64,000 nucleotides of DNA from an uncultured Pseudomonas sp. GTDB taxonomy: Bacteria; Pseudomonadota; Gammaproteobacteria; Pseudomonadales; Pseudomonadaceae. The stretch is from assembly GCF_943846705.1 (NCBI RefSeq), contig NZ_OX044366.1:3348001-3412000 (forward strand), given 5' to 3'. Below, piece by piece: positions 8,035-16,101 of the stretch. Within the stretch, counting starts at the first letter, position 1, and every line of letters starts with the position of its first letter. The notes beneath the pieces are model-generated. The model worked only from the letters and a program-made list of their open reading frames with translations, did no database searches and was not told where the DNA came from. Both the position numbers and the translations under genes were made by a program.

Positions 8035-9237
8035 ATGCTCGACGCCTACATCTTCGCGGGACTGCGCACGCCATTTGGCCGCCACGGCGGCGCACTCGCT
8101 TCGGTACGCCCAGACGACCTCGCCGCCCATGTGATCCACGAATTGCTCGCTCGCCACGCCATCCCTGGCGAAGCCATCGAGGACGTGATTCTGGGCAATA
8201 CCAACCAGGCAGGGGAGGACAGCCGCAACATCGCGCGTCACGCCGCACTGCTTGCAGGCTTGCCCGTGACCGTACCTGGGCAGACAGTTAACCGCCTGTG
8301 CGCCAGTGGTCTGGCGGCGGTGATCGATGCCGCCCGCGCAGTGACCTGTAACGAAGGCGAACTGTTTGTCGCCGGCGGGGTGGAGAGTATGTCCCGTGCA
8401 CCCTTTGTCATGGCTAAAGCAGAAGCGGCCTATAGCCGCGAACTGACGGTGTTCGACAGTACCATTGGCGCCCGTTTTCCCAACCCGAAGATCGTCGCCG
8501 AGTTTGGCAACGACAGCATGCCGCAAACGGGCGATAACGTGGCTCAGGAGTACGGCATCTCCCGTGCTGAGGCCGACGTCTTTGCTGCCGGCTCTCAGGC
8601 CCGTTATGAAGCCGCACGTAGCGCAGGTTTCTTTCAGGAAGAACTGCTCGCGGTCAGCGTGCCCACCGGGCGCAAGACGCCACCCAATGTGGTGGAGCAG
8701 GACGAGCACCCGCGCCCGCAATCGGACCTGATCGCTTTGGCTCGCCTGAATCCTCTCTCCGAAGGTGGTGTGGTTACCGCCGGCAACGCATCAGGCGTCA
8801 ACGATGGCGCGGCGGCATTGCTGATTGGCTCGGCCGCGGCGGGCGAACGGCACGGCTTGGTTCCGATGGCGCGCATTCTGTCGGCCGCCGCCGTGGGTGT
8901 GGCCCCGCGCATTATGGGCGTCGGCCCGGTGGAGGCTATTCATAAGGCATTGGCTCGCGCGCAGCTCAGCCTGGCGGATATGGACATTATCGAGATCAAC
9001 GAAGCGTTCGCCAGCCAGGTGCTGGGCTGCCTGAAAGGTCTGGGTGTTGCGTTCAACGACCCGCGGGTAAACCCACACGGTGGCGCCATCGCCGTCGGCC
9101 ACCCATTAGGTGCATCCGGTGCGCGCCTGGCCCTGAGCACCGCTCGCGCGCTGCAACAGAGCGGCAAACGCTACGCTGTGGTGAGCCTATGCATCGGCGT
9201 GGGCCAAGGCCTCGCCATGGTGATGGAGCGTGTGTAA
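8035..9237 (+). CDS. Acetyl-CoA acyltransferase (3-oxoadipyl-CoA thiolase-like)
   Basis: A 400-residue thiolase that cleaves 3-oxoacyl-CoA with CoA. The nucleophilic Cys89 lies in LCASGLAAV, His356 in VGHPLGASGARL, and the second catalytic Cys386 in SLCIGVGQG. The length and the RLCASGLAAV segment suit the PaaJ/PcaF group, which splits 3-oxoadipyl-CoA into succinyl-CoA and acetyl-CoA; generic fatty-acid thiolases are the alternative. It starts 10 bp after the dehydrogenase stop with AGGA upstream, so it is part of the operon. Confidence 0.93.
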   Translation: MLDAYIFAGLRTPFGRHGGALASVRPDDLAAHVIHELLARHAIPGEAIEDVILGNTNQAGEDSRNIARHAALLAGLPVTVPGQTVNRLCASGLAAVIDAARAVTCNEGELFVAGGVESMSRAPFVMAKAEAAYSRELTVFDSTIGARFPNPKIVAEFGNDSMPQTGDNVAQEYGISRAEADVFAAGSQARYEAARSAGFFQEELLAVSVPTGRKTPPNVVEQDEHPRPQSDLIALARLNPLSEGGVVTAGNASGVNDGAAALLIGSAAAGERHGLVPMARILSAAAVGVAPRIMGVGPVEAIHKALARAQLSLADMDIIEINEAFASQVLGCLKGLGVAFNDPRVNPHGGAIAVGHPLGASGARLALSTARALQQSGKRYAVVSLCIGVGQGLAMVMERV

Positions 9238-9263
9238 GTGCGCGCAAGCAAAGGTGAAATGAA

Positions 9264-10502
9264 ATGGGTGCTTTGACTGGGTATCGCGTGCTCGACTTGA
9301 GCCGCATTCTGGCTGGTCCCTGGTGCGGCCAAACTCTGGCCGATCTGGGTGCCGAAGTGATCAAAATCGAACGGCCGGGCGCGGGTGATGACACCCGTGG
9401 CTGGGGGCCGCCATGGATGAAGGGGCAGAACGCCGAGTCCACCGGCGAGGCTTCTTATTACCAGTCCACCAATCGCGGCAAGTTGTCGGTGGCGCTAAAC
9501 ATCGCCAGCCCCGAGGGGCAGGAAATGGTGCGGGCCCTGGCTACCAGTTGCGACGTACTGATCGAGAACTACAAGGCCGGTTCCTTGGCCAAGTACGGGC
9601 TGGATTACGCTAGCCTCGCTGCGCTCAATCCACGCCTGGTGTATTGCTCGGTGACGGGTTTCGGCCAGACCGGGCCGCGCGCCGCAGAACCGGGTTACGA
9701 CTTCATCATTCAGGGTATGGGTGGAATGATGAGCATCACCGGCGAGCGCGACGATCTGCCCGGTGGCGGCCCGCAAAAGGTAGGCGTTGCCTTCGCGGAC
9801 CTGATGACCGGCCTGTACTCGACGGTGGCTATCCAAGCTGCGCTGCTCAGCCGAGAAAAGACCGGGCTTGGTCAACATATCGATATGGCGTTGCTGGATG
9901 TTCAGGTCGCCACACTGTGCAACCAGAGCCAGAACTATCTGGCTTCCGGCAAGCCGCCCGGGCGTTATGGCAACGCCCACGCCAACATTGTGCCGTACCA
10001 GGTGTTTCGCGCCAGTGATCGCGACTTCATCATTGCCTGCGGCAACGACTCACAGTTCGTCGCACTGTGCGACGCCATCGGCCTGCCAGAGCTGCCGAAA
10101 GATCCGCGTTTCGCGCGCAACGCCGACCGAGTCAGCAACCGCGAGGAGATCGTTGCCATCCTGTCGCGTCACTTTCTCGGAGGGCTCGCCGATGAGTGGG
10201 TAGGGCGCATTCACCCGCAGGGCGTACCGGTAGGGGCCATCAACAGCATTGCCCAGGCGCTGGACGAACCACAGATACTGGCGCGCAACATGCTGGTCAA
10301 CATTCCCCATCCCTTGAAAGCCGACTTCGTCACGGTCGGCAGTCCGATCAAGTTGTCTCGCACACCGGTCGAGTACCTGCGCCCCGCGCCGATGCTGGGT
10401 GAGCATACCGATGAGGTGCTCAAGCGCCAGTTGGGTCTCGATGATGAGCGCCTGGCCGAGTTGAAGGCACAAGGCATCATCGAACAGCTTGGTGAACGCT
10501 GA
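9264..10502 (+). CDS. CaiB/BaiF family CoA-transferase
   Basis: A 412-residue class III CoA-transferase, which moves CoA from a donor thioester to a carboxylic acid through an enzyme-aspartyl anhydride. The start has the family hallmark GYRVLDLSRILAGPWCGQTLADLGAEVIKIE, split here as its first and last parts, and the central GYDFIIQGMGGMMSITGE and FADLMTGLYS segments hold the active-site Asp region. AAGGTGA precedes the ATG. As the last gene before a terminator it is the obvious activator of the pathway acid, for example adipate using succinyl-CoA. The acceptor is inferred. Confidence 0.92.
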   Translation: MGALTGYRVLDLSRILAGPWCGQTLADLGAEVIKIERPGAGDDTRGWGPPWMKGQNAESTGEASYYQSTNRGKLSVALNIASPEGQEMVRALATSCDVLIENYKAGSLAKYGLDYASLAALNPRLVYCSVTGFGQTGPRAAEPGYDFIIQGMGGMMSITGERDDLPGGGPQKVGVAFADLMTGLYSTVAIQAALLSREKTGLGQHIDMALLDVQVATLCNQSQNYLASGKPPGRYGNAHANIVPYQVFRASDRDFIIACGNDSQFVALCDAIGLPELPKDPRFARNADRVSNREEIVAILSRHFLGGLADEWVGRIHPQGVPVGAINSIAQALDEPQILARNMLVNIPHPLKADFVTVGSPIKLSRTPVEYLRPAPMLGEHTDEVLKRQLGLDDERLAELKAQGIIEQLGER

Positions 10503-10510
10503 ACCTGCCA

Positions 10511-10545
10511 TGCCCCGGCCAGCCAGCTTGCCGGGGCAATTTTTC
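10511..10545 (+). terminator. Rho-independent terminator after the CoA-transferase gene
   Basis: TGCCCCGGC (10511-10519) pairs perfectly with GCCGGGGCA (10530-10538) and is followed by ATTTTT. It separates the beta-oxidation operon from etfB, which begins 14 bp later, so the two are at least partly uncoupled. Confidence 0.85.
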
Positions 10546-10558
10546 CCATGGAGCCTTT

Positions 10559-11323
10559 ATGAAAGTCCTCGTAGCGATCAAGCGTGTGGTCGATTACAAC
10601 GTCAAGGTTCGCGTCAAGGCGGACAACAGCGGCGTCGATCTCGCCAACGTTAAGATGTCGATGAACCCCTTCTGCGAAATCGCCGTGGAAGAAGCCGTAC
10701 GCCTGAAAGAGAAGGGCGTTGCCAGTGAAATCGTCGTGGTGTCGATCGGCCCGACGGCGGCGCAAGAGCAGCTGCGTACTGCTTTGGCCCTCGGTGCCGA
10801 CCGCGCCATCCTGGTCGAGGCTGTCAAGGAAGAGGGTGCTGACGAGCTGAACTCCCTGGCCGTGGCCAAGCTGCTCAAGGCCGTGGTCGACAAGGAGCAG
10901 CCGCAGCTGGTGATCCTCGGCAAGCAGGCCATCGACAGCGACAACAACCAGACCGGCCAGATGCTCGGCGCGCTGACCGGCTTCGGCCAAGGCACCTTCG
11001 CCTCCAAGGTCGAAGTGGCGGGCGACAAGGTCAACGTGACCCGCGAGATCGACGGCGGCCTGCAGACCGTGGCGTTGAACCTGCCGGCGATCGTCACCAC
11101 CGACCTGCGTCTGAACGAGCCGCGCTACGCCTCCTTGCCGAACATCATGAAGGCCAAGAAGAAGCCGCTGGAGGTGCTCACCCCGGACGCCCTGGGCGTT
11201 GCCACCGCGTCCACCGTGAAGACCCTGAAAGTCGAAGCGCCGGCTGCCCGCCAGGCCGGCATCAAGGTCAAGTCGGTGGCGGAACTGGTCGAGAAACTGA
11301 AGAACGAGGCGAAGGTAATCTAA
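10559..11323 (+). CDS. etfB: Electron transfer flavoprotein subunit beta
   Basis: A 254-residue ETF beta subunit that begins MKVLVAIKRVVDYNVKVRV and has the AMP-binding region near ILGKQAIDSDNNQTGQM. With EtfA it forms the FAD heterodimer that accepts electrons from acyl-CoA dehydrogenases and hands them to ETF:ubiquinone oxidoreductase. GGAG precedes the ATG, and the stop abuts the etfA start. The codon choice is more uniformly GC-ending than in neighbouring genes. A second etf locus elsewhere in the genome is likely but not visible here. Next to an acyl-CoA dehydrogenase module, this pair serves the same oxidation. Confidence 0.96.
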   Translation: MKVLVAIKRVVDYNVKVRVKADNSGVDLANVKMSMNPFCEIAVEEAVRLKEKGVASEIVVVSIGPTAAQEQLRTALALGADRAILVEAVKEEGADELNSLAVAKLLKAVVDKEQPQLVILGKQAIDSDNNQTGQMLGALTGFGQGTFASKVEVAGDKVNVTREIDGGLQTVALNLPAIVTTDLRLNEPRYASLPNIMKAKKKPLEVLTPDALGVATASTVKTLKVEAPAARQAGIKVKSVAELVEKLKNEAKVI

Positions 11324-12268
11324 ATGACTATCCTGGTTATCGCTGAACACACCAATGCCGCCCTGGCGCCGGCCACTCTCAACACCGTGGCCGCTGCGCA
11401 GAAGATCGGTGGCGACATCCACCTCCTGGTTGCCGGTGCCGCCTGTGGCGCCGCCGCCGAAGCGGCTGCCAAGCTCGCCGGCGTGGCCAAGGTGCTGGTG
11501 GCCGACAACGCCGCCTTCGCCCATCAGCTGCCGGAAAACGTTGCGCCGCTGGTAGCTGCTCTTGTTCAAGAAGCAGGGGGCAAGGGTTACAGCCACATCC
11601 TCGCCGCCGCCACCAGCAACGGCAAGAACATCCTGCCGCGCGTCGCCGCCCAGCTGGACGTCGACCAGATCTCCGAAATCATCGCCGTGGAAAGCGCCGA
11701 CACTTTCAAGCGGCCGATCTACGCCGGTAACGCCATCGCCACCGTGCAGTCTTCGGCGGCGGTGAAGGTGATCACCGTGCGTGCCACCGGTTTCGATCCG
11801 GTGGCCGGCGAAGGCGGCAGTGCTGTCGTGGAAGCCGTGGCCGTTGGCGGCGACGCCGGCATCTCGGCCTTCGTCTTTGAGGCGCTGGCCAAGTCCGATC
11901 GTCCGGAACTGACCGCGGCCAAGATCGTCGTCTCCGGCGGTCGCGGCATGCAGAACGGCGACAACTTCAAGCACCTGTATGCCCTGGCCGACAAGCTCGG
12001 CGCCGCCGTCGGTGCTTCGCGCGCTGCGGTCGACGCCGGTTTCGTGCCCAACGACATGCAGGTTGGCCAGACCGGCAAGATCGTCGCGCCGCAGCTGTAC
12101 ATCGCCGTCGGCATCAGCGGTGCCATCCAGCACCTGGCCGGGATGAAAGACTCCAAGGTCATCGTGGCAATCAACAAGGACGAAGAGGCGCCGATTTTTC
12201 AGGTGGCGGATTACGGTCTAGTGGGTGACTTGTTCGAGGTCGTGCCGCAGTTGCAGCAAGTGATCTGA
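11324..12268 (+). CDS. etfA: Electron transfer flavoprotein subunit alpha
   Basis: A 314-residue ETF alpha subunit (FixB type). The C-terminal FAD domain shows VVSGGRGMQNGDNF, GFVPNDMQVGQTGKIVAP and YIAVGISGAIQHLAGM, which are the flavin-binding segments. The N-terminal domain begins MTILVIAEHTNAAL. The ATG follows the etfB stop directly, so translation is probably coupled. Its last about 30 codons are less GC-rich than the body of the gene, suggesting a recombination joint near the 3' end, though this is an impression rather than a calculation. No ETF:quinone oxidoreductase gene follows. Confidence 0.96.
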   Translation: MTILVIAEHTNAALAPATLNTVAAAQKIGGDIHLLVAGAACGAAAEAAAKLAGVAKVLVADNAAFAHQLPENVAPLVAALVQEAGGKGYSHILAAATSNGKNILPRVAAQLDVDQISEIIAVESADTFKRPIYAGNAIATVQSSAAVKVITVRATGFDPVAGEGGSAVVEAVAVGGDAGISAFVFEALAKSDRPELTAAKIVVSGGRGMQNGDNFKHLYALADKLGAAVGASRAAVDAGFVPNDMQVGQTGKIVAPQLYIAVGISGAIQHLAGMKDSKVIVAINKDEEAPIFQVADYGLVGDLFEVVPQLQQVI

Positions 12269-12914
12269 AGCCCTAAAGGAATGTGTTGCAATACCTATAG
12301 AATTGTGCTATGCGTGCATACTCAAGTGGCGTGCGGGTTTCAGGGCTAATGCATTTGAAACATAGAGTTGACGTGCGGGAAAGACAATTTTTTGACTTAC
12401 ACGTTATGCGGTAAGTCTGATGCTTGAGCGTTTGAGCTTAGGCATTCTGGTTGTTTTCGTTATTCTTTGTACCCGGTTTTGTACCCGGTTTTGACTTCTT
12501 GTAGCATGTAGTGCTGGTTGCTGGCTTAGGGTGGTTGTGCCGAGATTGAATCGGCCTCGAGCCCGTCATTGAGTGCTTTGCTTGTAGTCCTACTGGCTTG
12601 AAACGTTTAAGCGCTATGTTGTCTGTCTGGCTATCACGCTGAGTGTAGGTGTTGTTAGGTGACTCGCTCGCTAATAACGCTCTCTCGGAAAGAGATGTAA
12701 GCCATAGCGTCATTGAGGTCTTTTATTCTGACTTGGACAGCCTGAGAGATTTTCTCATCGCTTTCCGCTGGAGGAGTTTCGTCTGGGTGGGCCATCTTCC
12801 AGAGAGCAAGAAGCTTCAGGTATGACAAAAGAGAGTGCGCTCAGCAGCAAGTGGTCGCCCGCCTGAAGTACTTATGATCATGACTCCACTCATTACAAAA
12901 ACAAGAGAAGAGCC
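12269..12914. other. 646-bp gap with small repeats, no clear gene
   Basis: Between etfA and the NCS1 permease the sequence is AT-richer than its surroundings. It holds a 7-bp inverted repeat GACTTAC/GTAAGTC (12394-12400 and 12411-12417, 10-nt loop) and a perfect tandem pair of the 12-mer TGTACCCGGTTT (12468-12491). A 91-codon frame on the minus strand (12438-12713) has low-complexity, basic content and no recognisable domain. Together this looks like debris from an insertion rather than a designed promoter region, but I cannot name the source. Confidence 0.5.
12655..12795 (-). CDS. Small hypothetical open frame
   Basis: A 46-residue frame whose start MAHPDETPPAESDEKI and acidic, helix-prone body look protein-like. 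It ends with VISERVT. The codon use is plausible for a gene, but the GGAAG upstream is too close to the ATG for a good ribosome site and no family is recognised. It may be the tail of a decayed larger gene from an inserted element. Confidence 0.25.
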   Translation of the reverse strand: MAHPDETPPAESDEKISQAVQVRIKDLNDAMAYISFRESVISERVT

Positions 12915-14276
12915 ATGGCCGGAAACATCAAAAAACAGGTCGATAGTATCGACTACAGCACCGTCGCGGTTCCGGAAGAACACCGCATGAGCAAAGGCTC
13001 ACTGACGATGGCTTGGTGGGCCATCTGCAGTGCTATGTTTTGGCTGGTGGTGTCCGCCACCCTGGCAATGAGCTTTGGTACGATGAATGCCATAATCGGC
13101 TTACTCTTGTCGGTCGTAACTTATGCGGCCATCAACGGGGTCATTGCCCGCTACGCCATTAAGACCGGATTATCGGTCGCACTCTTCTCCCGGGTGCTAT
13201 TCGGACGCGCCGGCGCAGCACTGGCCACCCTGATTTTCTTCGCCACGGCGATCTACTACAGCGTGTTTGAAGGCTCGGTGATCGCCATTGCTATCCAACA
13301 CTACGTGTCCGACATCACGCTCAATCAAGCCTACCTAATAGTGGTGCTATACAGCGTGCCACTGGTGTTCGGTAGCGTGCAGACCTGGCTGGATAAGTTC
13401 AATGGCGTGCTGCTGCCGCTCTACCTGATTGGTCTGATTGCCGTAGTAGCGATGGCCGTCGGTGAATACGGCTACAGTTCTGCCTGGTTGGAAATGGGGC
13501 CTGAGAGCGGGCCAGTAAGTAATGGCTGGTGGGACTGTTTCACCTATTTCATGGGAGTGTGGATTCTCATGATGTACACCTGGGACTACGCACGCTTCGG
13601 TCGTAAGCAGGACGCCAGCTACCACGCTAAATTTAACTTCGGCCTACCATTCTATATCTTCAGCTTTCTTATTAACGGTCTGGTCGGCATCTTTCTCGCC
13701 GCCACCATTCCCACAGAGGGCGGCCTGTCTGAGGTCTCGGTGGTGCTGGCCATTGTCGAGCTGATGGGTATCTGGGGGTTGTTGTTCGTTTGGGTCAGCC
13801 AGACCCGTATCAATACCGCAAATTTCTTCATGGCCGCTAGCAACATGCATGCGTTCTTCGGCCGTTTTGGCTTGGCGGCTGTGCCTTATATGGCATGGGC
13901 CGTAGTAGTTGGCATCGTGGTCTACACAATGATGTTGCTCAATGTGTTCAGCTACATTCTGCAAGCCCTGGCATACCAGAGCATCTTTGTAGTGGCTTGG
14001 GTAGCGATCGCTTTGGCGCATATTTTCTCGCCGAAATATACCCAGCTGTTCGAGGGCAATATTGAATTCGCTCTCGAACGAGTCAACGCCTTCAACCCGT
14101 GCGGCTTGATCGCCTGGTTCTTTGCCGCTGGCCTGGGGATAGTGCTGCTGAATTTCGGCGGAGCAACGCTGGCGACCTTCTCAGCGCCGGTGACCTTTGT
14201 CTGCGCGTTCGCCAGCTACTGGCTGCTACTCAACAGCGCCAAACGCAGCTGGTTTGTCCGCACCAGCTGCAGCTGA
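12915..14276 (+). CDS. NCS1 family nucleobase/lactam-type permease
   Basis: A 453-residue inner-membrane transporter of the nucleobase:cation symporter-1 family (cytosine/purine, uracil, thiamine, allantoin, hydantoin). About 12 hydrophobic helices are visible after a soluble N-terminus of some 35 residues, and the NTANFFMAASNMHAFF segment is typical of CodB-like permeases. Family members such as Mhp1 carry hydantoins, small cyclic amides. Placed two genes before HyuBA, it is the natural uptake system for the ring compound that HyuBA opens. AGAGAAG precedes the ATG. Cytosine import is the default alternative, but no deaminase gene is nearby. Confidence 0.9.
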   Translation: MAGNIKKQVDSIDYSTVAVPEEHRMSKGSLTMAWWAICSAMFWLVVSATLAMSFGTMNAIIGLLLSVVTYAAINGVIARYAIKTGLSVALFSRVLFGRAGAALATLIFFATAIYYSVFEGSVIAIAIQHYVSDITLNQAYLIVVLYSVPLVFGSVQTWLDKFNGVLLPLYLIGLIAVVAMAVGEYGYSSAWLEMGPESGPVSNGWWDCFTYFMGVWILMMYTWDYARFGRKQDASYHAKFNFGLPFYIFSFLINGLVGIFLAATIPTEGGLSEVSVVLAIVELMGIWGLLFVWVSQTRINTANFFMAASNMHAFFGRFGLAAVPYMAWAVVVGIVVYTMMLLNVFSYILQALAYQSIFVVAWVAIALAHIFSPKYTQLFEGNIEFALERVNAFNPCGLIAWFFAAGLGIVLLNFGGATLATFSAPVTFVCAFASYWLLLNSAKRSWFVRTSCS

Positions 14277-14423
14277 AACCAATATCGGCGCCCACCGGGC
14301 CGATGTATTCGGCTCCGGCAACTTGCTGCAGCTACCAAACCCGATCCAAAACTAAGCCGCAACACCGCAGCGGCTTAGTGCTGCGTAGCTGAAAAAAAGA
14401 CTAACAATGCTAAGAGCCAATTC

Positions 14424-15602
14424 ATGAAAATGATCAACCTGCACCCACAAGCAACTCTCATATTACTTCCATTGTTGGCATCGCTCGCGCTACCCGCAGG
14501 TGCGGTGGCTATCAATGACAACTTGGACATTGGCGGCGCCGTGCGTGCGCGTATCGACTACGACCCCGACCGGGATATCGAGAAGCTGAGTTTCGATACT
14601 GCCTTTCTCACCGCTACCTACAACTCCGATAGTTGGATCGGCGCGGCTAAATACCGTTTCTATGGCGACGCTTACCCTTTCGACTATACCGACAAGATCG
14701 GTGACATCGCCTTCGCCGAATATGCATGGATCGGCTACAAGTTCGATGAGTCGCGTCAGATTCAGGTGGGACTAAACAAGATTCCGTTCGGCCTGCTGCC
14801 CTATGCCGGCAGCACTTTCTTCTTGACCTTGGGCAGCGTGATCGGCCTGGAAGACATTGCGAACCTTGGTGTTAAATACATCCAGCAGCAGGATGACTGG
14901 AACTTCCAACTCGCTTACTACCTAAGCCCGGCTGATCAGGGTCAAGGTACAAGCCGCGGCGGGCGGACCTATGCAACCAGTGTTGCTACGGCAGATGACT
15001 ACGTCGTCGACGGCAGCGATAACCACGAGCGCGACATCTTAGTCGGGCGTCTGGCCCGCAACCTAAAGCTTGGGAGCTGGCAGTCGGAGATCGGCGCCTC
15101 GGCATTGACCTCGACGCTGCAGAACCAGGACAGTCGTGATAGCGGCCGCCGAAATGCCCTAGCAGTCCACTACTCGGGCAAGAATGGCCCCTGGGGCGTG
15201 CAACTGCAAGCCACTCGCCAGGACATGAGCCCGGAGAATCCCGGCAGAGACAAGCTGGTTAGCTTCGGCAGCTTCGACGGCACCTTTAACGTTGCCGCCA
15301 AGGGTAACCTCTATGTAGCCGACCTCAGCTATGACATTCCTGGCTCACTCGGGTGGCTCTCTGGTGTCAAGGTTTACGGTAACTACAGCCTGTTCGACAA
15401 GGATGAGTCCAGCTTCGAGGATTCCCAGCGCTTCATCCTTGGCACATCTTTCTCGCTGAAAGACCTATGGATCGCCGTCGAGTGGTTGCACGGCAAGCAC
15501 GATCCCTACATCGGTGGCGGTAGCTACACCCAGAGCCTGGGCGCCGGCGGTAGCGAACGCTGGGAAAACCAGTTGTATACCAATATCGGTTACTACTTCT
15601 GA
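14424..15602 (+). CDS. Outer-membrane porin
   Basis: A 392-residue protein with a signal peptide (hydrophobic stretch ILLPLLASLALPAGAVA, cleavage near residue 28) and a beta-barrel body of alternating strands such as WIGAAKYRFYGDAYP and GVKVYGNYSLFDKDES. It ends in Tyr-Tyr-Phe, the aromatic C-terminus recognised by the BAM complex. It resembles the porins that accompany catabolic clusters in pseudomonads. Downstream of the NCS1 permease it probably admits the same small polar substrate. A terminator follows 40 bp after the stop, with the intron inserted right behind it. Confidence 0.85.
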   Translation: MKMINLHPQATLILLPLLASLALPAGAVAINDNLDIGGAVRARIDYDPDRDIEKLSFDTAFLTATYNSDSWIGAAKYRFYGDAYPFDYTDKIGDIAFAEYAWIGYKFDESRQIQVGLNKIPFGLLPYAGSTFFLTLGSVIGLEDIANLGVKYIQQQDDWNFQLAYYLSPADQGQGTSRGGRTYATSVATADDYVVDGSDNHERDILVGRLARNLKLGSWQSEIGASALTSTLQNQDSRDSGRRNALAVHYSGKNGPWGVQLQATRQDMSPENPGRDKLVSFGSFDGTFNVAAKGNLYVADLSYDIPGSLGWLSGVKVYGNYSLFDKDESSFEDSQRFILGTSFSLKDLWIAVEWLHGKHDPYIGGGSYTQSLGAGGSERWENQLYTNIGYYF

Positions 15603-15642
15603 GGCAATAAGCGCCCCTAGCAACCACTCACGCTCCTATTTT

Positions 15643-15670
15643 CGCCAGCCATGTGCTGGCGTTTTTTTAT
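15643..15670 (+). terminator. Rho-independent terminator of the porin gene
   Basis: CGCCAGC (15643-15649) pairs with GCTGGCG (15655-15661) around a 5-nt loop and is followed by seven T residues. It is also the insertion landmark of the group IIC intron, which starts at 15672. Confidence 0.9.
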
Positions 15671-16101
15671 GGTGCGCCAGGCATGGCGCGTAGCGCCGTG
15701 ACTGGCGCTGTCGGGTTCACTGTGGTGGTGAGCCTGGCGACTTGGAGGTGAAAGTCCTCTACACACCCGGCAAGGGGAAGTGTTAGCTGAAGGCAAGGGT
15801 GTCGCGGGCGACTGCGAATCTGAAGGAAGCCCGAGACAAAATGCTGGCCTGACGAACAGGAAGCGGATGAGGCGGCGCAGCGGGGTGAGGTGGCCATAAT
15901 CGCCAAAGCCCGATACTTGCACGGAACGCTGCGACGTAGATCCGACAGGCATAAGCAGGAAGGTCGCGCGAATTACCCTGGGAGATCTGTACGCTTGCCA
16001 TTGTGCTACCGATTGTCGAGAGGCGACGGGATGGGCGTGCAGAAGTCAGCCGAGGCCGTAGTAAGTGGCGGTCAACCACGCCATCAAGGGCCGAACAGGT
16101 C

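Noticed and set aside
10211..12133. 640-codon open frame on the minus strand opposite etfBA
   Set aside because: It is antisense to two certain genes, has His/Gly/Asp/Val-rich composition typical of the shadow of GC-rich codons, and shows no domain.
12438..12713. 91-codon minus-strand open frame ending in KPGTKPGTKNNENNQNA
   Set aside because: Low-complexity basic composition, created partly by the tandem 12-mer, with no family match or ribosome site.
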